Shown piece after piece: positions 16,731 through 23,082 of a stretch of 33,742 nucleotides of DNA. The notes beneath the pieces are model-generated. The model was given only the letters and a program-made list of their open reading frames with translations, had not been told where the DNA came from and made no database searches. The stretch is taken from contig CAMDDX010000037.1 of the NCBI GenBank assembly GCA_945893075.1, positions 1-33,742 on the forward strand, given 5' to 3'. Both the position numbers and the translations under genes were made by a program. This stretch comes from Planctomyces sp. SH-PL62. Lineage in GTDB: Bacteria > Planctomycetota > Planctomycetia > Planctomycetales > Planctomycetaceae. Position 1 is the stretch's first letter, and the number at the start of each line of letters is the position of its first letter.

Positions 16731-17720
16731 ATGAAGCCGTTGCTGATCGTGCTCATCGGGATCTTGCTTGTGCCGGTTGTCGTCCTGGCTGACGACGAGA
16801 AGCCGGTTTTAGAGAAGAGAGCGGAAGTCAAAGCCGCAGCCGATCCAGAGGCAAAAGCCAAGCAGGCGGTGGAGACGATCGAAGCGCTCGGCAAGGTGTT
16901 CGAGGTCTTTGGAGCGGCGTTGGGCGGTCGAGCGCTGATGGCCGAAGACGTCGCTGTCGAGGCGATTGCCGCCCCCGCGGTGCTCGTGGATGCCGGTGAT
17001 GCCCCCGCGGACGCGGCCGCTGTCGACCCGTTCGAGCAGCAATTCGTTCAGCAGTTTCGCCAACTGTCGAAAGGGGAATTGAACTTCGTCCGCGCGGTCT
17101 GTCAGCCGAACGCCGAGCAATTCAAAAAGATCAAAGCCGCTGGCGATGTCGGTTTGAAAACGGCCGTCAAGAAGTTCGCCGAGGTTCAAAAGAAGATGCA
17201 GCAAGGCATGCGTGCGGGACAGGAGCCGCAATGGCCCGACCCGCGCAAGCTCATGTCCGATGCGCTGCTCAAGTCGGTCAAGGAAACGCTGTCGGCCGAT
17301 CAAGCGAAGCGCTACGAAGCGGAGTTGGAGAAACGCTCGGCCGCGCGCAAGCGAGCCGCGCTGCTCAATCTGGTGGCGAAGCTCGACAAGGATTTGGTGC
17401 TGACCGCCGACCAGCGCGGCAAGCTGACCGAAGCGCTGAATACGAATTGGCAAGACGCCTGGGGCCAGCAACTGGAAACCTTCATGTACGGCGACACCTA
17501 CATGCCGGTCCTGCCCGACGCTCAAGTCCTGCCGGTGCTGACTGAGAAGCAAAAGCAGATTTGGACCGGCATCCCCAAACAGCACAACCAAATCTGGGGC
17601 TGGGCTGGTTTCGGTTTCGTCCAAGTGATGGAAGTCGAGGAAGCGTTGGTCGAACCGGCCGTCCAAGCGGACGTGCAGATCAAGGTCGAAGTCCAAGAGA
17701 AGAAGGACGAGAAGCCGTGA
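16731..17720 (+). CDS. Exported protein, first member of a five-gene paralogue cluster
   Basis: A 329-aa protein of no recognised family. The signal peptide is clear (MKPLLIVLIGILLVPVVVLA, then DDEK). The mature part is helical and Ala/Lys/Glu-rich. A segment at about 117-145 (CQPNAEQFKKIKAAGDVGLK) matches the position of the LTEAQKKKLKLAARGD block of the four following genes. LSADQAKRYEAELEKRSAAR matches their LT.EQ.xRxxxLxRER block. So it looks like a diverged paralogue of that set. Repeated LTxxQ-type helices recall periplasmic LTXXQ/Spy-like chaperones, but that is only a visual likeness. Its stop overlaps the next start (GTGA), so the cluster is translationally coupled. Confidence 0.75.
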   Translation: MKPLLIVLIGILLVPVVVLADDEKPVLEKRAEVKAAADPEAKAKQAVETIEALGKVFEVFGAALGGRALMAEDVAVEAIAAPAVLVDAGDAPADAAAVDPFEQQFVQQFRQLSKGELNFVRAVCQPNAEQFKKIKAAGDVGLKTAVKKFAEVQKKMQQGMRAGQEPQWPDPRKLMSDALLKSVKETLSADQAKRYEAELEKRSAARKRAALLNLVAKLDKDLVLTADQRGKLTEALNTNWQDAWGQQLETFMYGDTYMPVLPDAQVLPVLTEKQKQIWTGIPKQHNQIWGWAGFGFVQVMEVEEALVEPAVQADVQIKVEVQEKKDEKP

Positions 17721-18763
17721 CCGATCGCCGCGATCCATTGCTCGCGAGCCAATACCCAGACGTCGCTGTCCCGTGCGGACGACGATCACAGGTTTTGTTG
17801 GGACGAGCGTTCGTGCTGCTCATGCTGTGCGCGTCAGTCAATTCTGCCGCAGGTTTGCAGATTCTGGAGGAAGACGACGATGTCGCCGCGCCTGTCGTCG
17901 GCGAGCGGCAATTCATGATCACGGAGCAGCAGTTCGACCAGATGGTGTTTGGCGGACAGCAGCAAGTGGTCCAGAGGGCAGTCGCGGTTCCGAGGGCGCA
18001 AGTGGTGCGACGAGTGAACCGCGTGCAAGTCATCGAGGTCGTGGAAGCTGCGGAAGTTGTGCAGAACCTCGTCGTACAATCCTCGATCGCTGACTTTCGG
18101 AAGCGGATGGAATCCATAGCGGTCGCCGAGATTGAAGCGGTCGATCGTCGTGTGTCGCTGACGGAAGCTCAGAAGAAGAAGCTGAAGCTGGCCGCACGCG
18201 GAGACGTCGCACAGATCGTCAGCGGCGCGGCTGAATTGCGTCCGAAGCTGACCTCCAAGCCGATCAATCAGCAACAGTACGTCGCACTCATGAAGGAATT
18301 GCAGCCGCTGCGAATGTCCCAGCAGTTTGGCATTCTCGGCGAGAACTCGCTGTTTCGGAAAACGCTGCGAGGCACGCTGACGGCCGAGCAACGTGTTCGC
18401 TTTCAGACGCTCGTCCGGGAGCGGCAGCGGACCATCGTGAGCACGGCCTTGCAGAATCTGGAACGCACGACGAACGGATTGCGGCTGTTGGTTGAGAAGC
18501 GGGACAAGGTCATCGAAGTGCTGCTGGAGCGCGGTCGAATCCCGCAATCCAACGGGCCCTATGATCAATACATCGTGCTGCTCGAAGCCTCGCTGCTGCG
18601 CGACGAATTGAGGCCGCTGCTGTCAGAAACCGAGTGGGAAAAGTTTGAACTGCACATGGTCTCGGCGAAACGGCTCGTGCCAACGCTCGAAAGTTACGGA
18701 CTGTGGACCGAACGCCGCTCCAACGTTGACGACGATGAAGTGGCCGATGCGGCGAAAGAGTGA
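17717..18763 (+). CDS. Exported paralogue 2 of the QKKKL/AARGD cluster
   Basis: A 348-aa protein if it starts at the GTG at 17717, which overlaps the previous stop as GTGA. An open frame extends further upstream, but only as a shadow of the previous gene. The N-terminus has a late hydrophobic signal (VLLGRAFVLLMLCASVNSAA) followed by an acidic stretch (EEDDD). The shared blocks are RQFMITEQQFDQMVFGG, SLTEAQKKKLKLAARGD, LQPLRMSQQFG, SLFRKTLRGTLTAEQRVRF and YIVLLEASLLRDELRPLL. It ends DDDEVADAAKE, the same ending as paralogue 3. The function is unknown; the repeated LTxxQ helices suggest a periplasmic or surface helical bundle. Confidence 0.78.
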   Translation: MTDRRDPLLASQYPDVAVPCGRRSQVLLGRAFVLLMLCASVNSAAGLQILEEDDDVAAPVVGERQFMITEQQFDQMVFGGQQQVVQRAVAVPRAQVVRRVNRVQVIEVVEAAEVVQNLVVQSSIADFRKRMESIAVAEIEAVDRRVSLTEAQKKKLKLAARGDVAQIVSGAAELRPKLTSKPINQQQYVALMKELQPLRMSQQFGILGENSLFRKTLRGTLTAEQRVRFQTLVRERQRTIVSTALQNLERTTNGLRLLVEKRDKVIEVLLERGRIPQSNGPYDQYIVLLEASLLRDELRPLLSETEWEKFELHMVSAKRLVPTLESYGLWTERRSNVDDDEVADAAKE

Positions 18764-18871
18764 CGATACGATGCTCCAGAACAAACACCAGTTGGGGATG
18801 ACCTCTCGATGCGGCGCACGCCGTCATTGGCGAGGCTCTTTGTTGGTGTTTGTCGCGCTGTCGTGGCTGTT
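18728..18871. repeat. Near-identical 144-bp junction repeat, copy A
   Basis: This stretch covers the last 11 codons of paralogue 2, the 7-nt gap and the signal peptide coding region of paralogue 3. It matches 19713-19856 with only two differences (18816 and 18858), at a constant offset of 985 bp. The mature coding parts on both sides differ much more. Confidence 0.9.
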
Positions 18872-19748
18872 CATCACCGGCTCGGCGGCGGTGGCAAGCG
18901 ATGACGCCGAGGAAGATGACGCCGCGCCTCCCGTCGGCCAGCGGCAATTCGTCCTTTCCGAGAGACAATTCGACCAGTTGGTGTTTGGCGGACAGCCAGA
19001 GCTCCAGCGGAGGCAAGTGGTTCAGGGGGCAAACGGTGTCCAGAAAGTCGTCGTCGTTGTCGCACAACCTGCTGCAATGGTTTTTCGGCAGCGGATGGAG
19101 GCCACCGCGAATGCCGAGATCGAAACGGTCGATCGTCGAGTGTCGTTAACGGAGGCTCAGAAGAAGAAGCTGAAACTGGCCGCGCGAGGCGACATCGCGC
19201 AGCTCGTCAGCCGCGCGGACGGACTGCGTACGAAGTTGACGTCCAAGCCGATGAATCAGCAGCAGTACTCCGACCTCATGAACGAATTGCAGCCGCTGCG
19301 GATGTCCCAGCAGTTTCAAAACTTTGGCGAGAACTCGCTGTTTCGGAAAACTCTGCGACACACGCTGACCGGCGAACAGCGGGTTCGCTGGCAGACGCTC
19401 GAACGCGAGCGGCAAAAAAGGGTCATCGAAACCGCGATCCAGACTTGGGAGCGGACGGCCAATGGGGGCAAGATCCCTGAGCCCAGCCGGCAGAAGTTCA
19501 TCGACGTGCTTTCCGAATTTGGCAATCTGCCAGAAACTCGGAACAGTTACATCTACTACATCGTGCTTGTGGAAGCTGGAAAACTGGAGGATCGCTTGAA
19601 GCCAATCCTTTCCGAAGAAACTTGGGGAAAGCTCCAGATCCAAATTACGCAGGCAAAGCAGAACGAAGTGGCGCTCCGCAGATCCGGCGAATGGCCGGTG
19701 CGTCCGGTAGAAGACGACGATGAAGTGGCCGATGCGGCGAAAGAGTGA
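18771..19748 (+). CDS. Exported paralogue 3 of the QKKKL/AARGD cluster
   Basis: A 325-aa protein starting at the ATG at 18771, 7 nt after the previous stop; a longer open frame upstream is a shadow. The signal peptide has an RRHWRG basic region, a hydrophobic core LLVFVALSWLFITGSAAVA, and then an acidic mature N-terminus. Shared blocks are RQFVLSERQFDQLVFGG, SLTEAQKKKLKLAARGD, MNELQPLRMSQQF, SLFRKTLRHTLTGEQRVRW and a C-terminus DDDEVADAAKE. The signal region is nearly identical at DNA level to that of paralogue 4, pointing to recent duplication or gene conversion. The function is unknown. Confidence 0.8.
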   Translation: MLQNKHQLGMTSRCGARRHWRGSLLVFVALSWLFITGSAAVASDDAEEDDAAPPVGQRQFVLSERQFDQLVFGGQPELQRRQVVQGANGVQKVVVVVAQPAAMVFRQRMEATANAEIETVDRRVSLTEAQKKKLKLAARGDIAQLVSRADGLRTKLTSKPMNQQQYSDLMNELQPLRMSQQFQNFGENSLFRKTLRHTLTGEQRVRWQTLERERQKRVIETAIQTWERTANGGKIPEPSRQKFIDVLSEFGNLPETRNSYIYYIVLVEAGKLEDRLKPILSEETWGKLQIQITQAKQNEVALRRSGEWPVRPVEDDDEVADAAKE

Positions 19749-19856
19749 CGATACGATGCTCCAGAACAAACACCAGTTGGGGATGACCTCTCGATGCGGC
19801 ACACGCCGTCATTGGCGAGGCTCTTTGTTGGTGTTTGTCGCGTTGTCGTGGCTGTT
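19713..19856. repeat. Near-identical 144-bp junction repeat, copy B
   Basis: Second copy of the junction repeat at 18728-18871. It covers the end of paralogue 3, the 7-nt gap and the signal peptide region of paralogue 4, including the same GATACG spacer before the ATG. Confidence 0.9.
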
Positions 19857-20745
19857 GATCACTCGCCCGGCGGCGGTGGCTGGTGACGACATCGAGGACG
19901 ATAAAGCTGCGCCTGCGGCTGACGAGCGGCAATTCGTGATCAACGAAGAGCAGTTCGATCAGATGGTGTTTCAGGGGGTGCAACGCGGGGCGCGCGCGGT
20001 GAATCCGGTGCAACTCGTTCAGGGAGCGAGTGGGAGCCAGCGGACTGTCATCGCGGTGAATACTCCTGAGAAGAACTTTCGACAGCGTATGGAAAATGTC
20101 GTGGCTATCGAGATTCAAGCGATCGGTGGCCGTGTGTCGCTTACGGACGCTCAAAAGAAAAAACTGATGCTGGCCGCACGCGGCGACATTGCAAGGGTCG
20201 TCGATCGTGCGGCGGAACTGCGTCCCAAGGTGACGTCGAAGCCGATGAATCAGCAGGAGTACGTCGCGCTCATGCGGGAAATGCAATCGCTGCGAATGTC
20301 ACAGCAGTTTGGCATCATTGGCGAGAACTCGCTGTTCCGGAAGACTCTGCGACACAGTCTGACCGACGAGCAGCGATTGCGATGGCAGGCACTCGAACGC
20401 GAACGGCAAAAAGCCATCATCGAAACCGCGATCGAGGATTGGGGGCGGATGGCCGTTGACTTCAAGTTGGCGGACGAGGTCCGGCAGAAGTTCACCGATT
20501 TGATCTTGGATCATGGCCGACTGCCGCAGAACGTCGCCTCATACGGGCGATACATCGTATTGCTCGAAGCCAACCTGCTTCGCGATCGTGTGAAGCCGCT
20601 GCTGACCGAAGACGAATGGCACGACTTTGAATGGCTCGTCGGCCAAGCAAAAAAAGAGGTGCCAACGCTCGAAAGTTACGGGCTGTGGACCGCGCGGCGA
20701 TCCAAGATCAGCGATGACGAGGCTGGTGACGAGTCGAAGGACTGA
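19756..20745 (+). CDS. Exported paralogue 4 of the QKKKL/AARGD cluster
   Basis: A 329-aa protein starting at the ATG at 19756. The signal core is LLVFVALSWLLITRPAAVAG, followed by an acidic stretch (DDIEDD). Shared blocks are RQFVINEEQFDQMVFQG, SLTDAQKKKLMLAARGD, MREMQSLRMSQQFG, SLFRKTLRHSLTDEQRLRW, YIVLLEANLLRDRVKPLL and an acidic tail. It is closest to paralogues 2 and 3. The stop TGA overlaps the start of paralogue 5 by one base. A structural or chaperone-like role in the envelope is a guess; no catalytic motif is visible. Confidence 0.8.
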   Translation: MLQNKHQLGMTSRCGTRRHWRGSLLVFVALSWLLITRPAAVAGDDIEDDKAAPAADERQFVINEEQFDQMVFQGVQRGARAVNPVQLVQGASGSQRTVIAVNTPEKNFRQRMENVVAIEIQAIGGRVSLTDAQKKKLMLAARGDIARVVDRAAELRPKVTSKPMNQQEYVALMREMQSLRMSQQFGIIGENSLFRKTLRHSLTDEQRLRWQALERERQKAIIETAIEDWGRMAVDFKLADEVRQKFTDLILDHGRLPQNVASYGRYIVLLEANLLRDRVKPLLTEDEWHDFEWLVGQAKKEVPTLESYGLWTARRSKISDDEAGDESKD

Positions 20746-21887
20746 TGATGAGGCATTTGTTGGAACAACCTGACGCGGCATCTCAATCAGCACAACGCGC
20801 CAGTGTTGATGTTGCGCCTTGGCAGCCCCAATGGGGCGACAATACGACAGCCCAGGGCAACGCCCTGGGTGGCTGTGCCATTCAAAAGCCTGAAGCCCTG
20901 AAGGGGCGAAATAACGCTCGCACACAAACTTGTCTCGCCCCTTCAGGGCTTTTAGGCATCTGTGGTGCGCCAACCCAGGGCGTTGCCCTGGGCTGGCTTA
21001 TTGCTGCCCCGTTGGGGCGGAACCGCATTTGTGCAACTTCCAAACTTGCGCTTCGCGCTGGAGTGGTGGCGGTCCTGGCGCTGACGTGGATGCTCGGTGT
21101 TGGGCCGGCGGTTAAGGCTCAGGACGACGACGACGATCCGCCGGCGGAAGCGGTCTTGGGCCGAGGCCAAGTTCAGAATTTCGAGATGCCAGAGAATCAG
21201 TTCGACCAGTGGGTCTTTCAGAATTTCCCGACGGCAGCCGCGGCACGGAAGAAGCTGGATCAGATGCTGTCGCTGCAAATGGACGACGTGGATCGGGCGT
21301 GTCAGCTTTCGGAGGTTCAGAAGAAGAAACTGCAACTGGCCGGACGCGGCGACATGGTGCATTTCTTCGAGCAGGTCGAGGTCGTCCGCAAGAAGTTCCT
21401 GTTGGTGCGCAAAGACCAGCAGAAGTTCAACGAGATTTGGCAGGACATCTCGCCGCTGCAAGTGAAGTTTCAAGCGGGGTTGTTTAGTGACGACTCGTTT
21501 TATCACAAGACGCTGCGAAACATGCTCAAGGGGGAGCAGCTCTCGAAGTACTCGCAAATCGACGGCGAGCGGCGGAAGTTTCAGTACCGGGCGAAGGTTG
21601 AGTTGGTCGTGGCGATGCTCGAAAATGCTCTGCCGTTGCGCGACGAGCAGCGGCAGAAAGTCATCACGCTGATCGTCGAAGAAACCAAACCGCCCCGCAG
21701 CTTCGGCCAGCAGCAGGATTACTACATCGTGATGTGGAACATCTCGAAGATCCCGGAGAAGACGCTCAAGCCGCTGTTCACGGACGCGGAGTGGAAAGTC
21801 TTGAATCAGCAGTTCGCTCAGGTGCGCGGGCTGGAACAGTGGCTGAAGCAGAGCGGGGCGCTGGCGAAGGATGAGGTGGAAGAATGA
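20745..21887 (+). CDS. Exported paralogue 5, with a palindromic repeat read in frame at its N-terminus
   Basis: A 380-aa frame. Residues from about 100 onward look like the other paralogues: a signal-like hydrophobic stretch LRAGVVAVLALTWMLGVGPA ending at VKA (about residue 125), then FDQWVFQNF, LSEVQKKKLQLAGRGD, SFYHKTLRNMLKGEQLSKY and YYIVMWNISKIPEKTLKPLF. Residues ~26-92 are encoded by an inserted composite palindromic element. No acceptable start codon lies between the element and the signal stretch. So either the protein is made from ATG 20745/20748 (AAGGA just upstream) with a ~95-residue leader before the hydrophobic segment, or its export is impaired. The stop overlaps the next gene as ATGA, so coupling is kept. 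Confidence 0.75.
   Translation: MMRHLLEQPDAASQSAQRASVDVAPWQPQWGDNTTAQGNALGGCAIQKPEALKGRNNARTQTCLAPSGLLGICGAPTQGVALGWLIAAPLGRNRICATSKLALRAGVVAVLALTWMLGVGPAVKAQDDDDDPPAEAVLGRGQVQNFEMPENQFDQWVFQNFPTAAAARKKLDQMLSLQMDDVDRACQLSEVQKKKLQLAGRGDMVHFFEQVEVVRKKFLLVRKDQQKFNEIWQDISPLQVKFQAGLFSDDSFYHKTLRNMLKGEQLSKYSQIDGERRKFQYRAKVELVVAMLENALPLRDEQRQKVITLIVEETKPPRSFGQQQDYYIVMWNISKIPEKTLKPLFTDAEWKVLNQQFAQVRGLEQWLKQSGALAKDEVEE
20821..21020. repeat. Composite three-tier palindromic element, copy 1
   Basis: Three nested inverted pairs share one centre. The outer pair is 20825-20837 / 21006-21018 (GCCCCAATGGGGC facing GCCCCGTTGGGGC). The middle pair is 20848-20870 / 20973-20995, perfect over 23 bp, with core CCCAGGGCAACGCCCTGGG. 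The inner pair is 20893-20909 / 20935-20951, perfect over 17 bp. The outer and middle blocks are also self-palindromic. The element lies inside the coding frame of paralogue 5. A second copy is at 25927-26130. Confidence 0.92.
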
Positions 21888-22966
21888 GCCAATTTCAAAT
21901 TTCAAATTTCAAATTTCAAATTTCAAATGCATTGGTCATTGGGATTTGGTTCTTGGGATTTACCGCTTCGGTCGCGGCTCAGCCTCCCAACGCACGCATC
22001 GGCGAAGTCGTCCCGCGCGATGTGCGGGAGATGTACGATCGCGGTTTGCAGTATCTCGCGACGACGCAGTCGGAAAACGGTGATTGGACAGGCGGTGGCG
22101 GCGAGCAAGGGCCGGGGGTCACGGGATTGGGATTGATGGTGTTTCTGGCTTCGGGGGAAGACCCGAACTTCGGGCTGTACAGCAATCATGTGCGGAAGGC
22201 GTGCCGCAGCATCATCACGCAGCAGAACGCGACCACGGGGATTCTCGGCGGCAGCATGTATCACCCCGGCTTCGGCATGTTGGGCTTGGCCGAGGCTTAT
22301 GGGGCGGTCGATGACCGCAATCTCTGGCCGGAAGGGAAAGGAAAGGATCAACGCTCGATTGGAGCCGCGCTGGAGTTGGCGGTGCGCGCGGCGATCACCT
22401 CGCAGAAGAAAAATCCGACGGGAGCGTGGCGGTACTCGCCTGACGCGACGGATGCGGACACCTCGGTCAGTGGAGCGATCTTGGTTGGGTTGCTGGCGTC
22501 GCGGAATGCCGGCATTGAGATCCCCGACGAGTCCATCGACAAGGCGATTTCGTACTACACCAAGATGACGGCCGCATCGGGACAGGTCGCTTACGCAGGT
22601 GGCATCGGCGGGTTCGATGAATCGCTGGCTCGCATTTCGATCGCCACGCTCGTGTACGCGGTTGCTCGGCGGAAAGACCTGCCGCAGTACAAGGCGACGC
22701 TGGGGTATCTCGTCAACAAGTGGGAATTCACCGGGCCGTCCGGTTTCGGTTGGATGGAGTATCAGCGCTACTATCAAGCTCAGGCGTTGTTCCAAGGGGA
22801 CGTCGAGACTTGGGAGAAATGGAACAAGCTGTTGATTCGCCAATTCAAAGCGCAGCAACTCCCCGACGGCAGCTTCAAAGGCCAGTTCGGTCCGGCGACT
22901 TCGACCACCTTGTCGTTGCTGGCTGTCGCGCTGAATTACCGGTTTCTGCCGATTTATGAACGATGA
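21884..22966 (+). CDS. Exported squalene-cyclase/prenyltransferase-like repeat protein
   Basis: A 360-aa protein. After a signal segment (ALVIGIWFLGFTASVAA) it shows alpha/alpha-toroid repeats like those of prenyltransferase/squalene-cyclase proteins: ENGDWTGGGG, GVTGLGLMVFLASG, GAWRYSPDATDADTSVSGA and QLPDGSFKGQFGPATSTTLS. Planctomycetes have many such exported toroids. The catalytic DDTA/DCTAE-type acid motif of true cyclases is not evident, so a binding or structural role is more likely than terpene cyclisation. ATG 21884 overlaps the previous stop by 4 bp and has GAGG upstream. The first 15 residues (QFQISNFKFQISN region) come from a 7-bp tandem repeat that forms the front of the signal peptide. 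Confidence 0.82.
   Translation: MSQFQISNFKFQISNALVIGIWFLGFTASVAAQPPNARIGEVVPRDVREMYDRGLQYLATTQSENGDWTGGGGEQGPGVTGLGLMVFLASGEDPNFGLYSNHVRKACRSIITQQNATTGILGGSMYHPGFGMLGLAEAYGAVDDRNLWPEGKGKDQRSIGAALELAVRAAITSQKKNPTGAWRYSPDATDADTSVSGAILVGLLASRNAGIEIPDESIDKAISYYTKMTAASGQVAYAGGIGGFDESLARISIATLVYAVARRKDLPQYKATLGYLVNKWEFTGPSGFGWMEYQRYYQAQALFQGDVETWEKWNKLLIRQFKAQQLPDGSFKGQFGPATSTTLSLLAVALNYRFLPIYER
21891..21925. repeat. AATTTCA heptamer array in the signal-peptide coding region
   Basis: Five perfect tandem copies of AATTTCA start 7 nt after the ATG of the squalene-cyclase-like gene. Read in frame they give alternating Phe/Gln/Ile/Ser/Asn/Lys residues. Because 7 is not a multiple of 3, gain or loss of one copy shifts the frame of the whole gene. 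A short related fragment (CTGAAAT twice, 23056-23069) lies in the next intergenic gap. Confidence 0.92.
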
Positions 22967-23082
22967 ACACAGGCGGCAGGCGAAAAATGGAGGGCGGAAA
23001 ATCAAAACACGACTGCAACCGCCTGGTCTTTCTCCCCACATTTGTCGCCAGCCTTCTGAAATCTGAAATCTGGACCCGATCC

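Noticed and set aside
17561-17716. N-terminal extension of paralogue 2
   Set aside because: It overlaps the coding end of paralogue 1 in another frame; GTG 17717 with GTGA coupling and the following signal peptide is a better start. Similar extensions of paralogues 3 and 4 (from 18645 and 19720) were rejected for the same reason.
20821-21020. Insertion sequence or MITE with transposase
   Set aside because: No transposase frame and no clear target-site duplication could be seen at either copy; it is described only as a palindromic repeat.
21891-21925. CRISPR-like direct repeats
   Set aside because: The units are 7 bp and contiguous with no spacers; likewise the array at 10498-10532. No cas genes are present.
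21884-22966. True squalene-hopene cyclase
   Set aside because: The protein is about half the usual length and lacks the catalytic Asp-rich motif; only the toroid repeats match.
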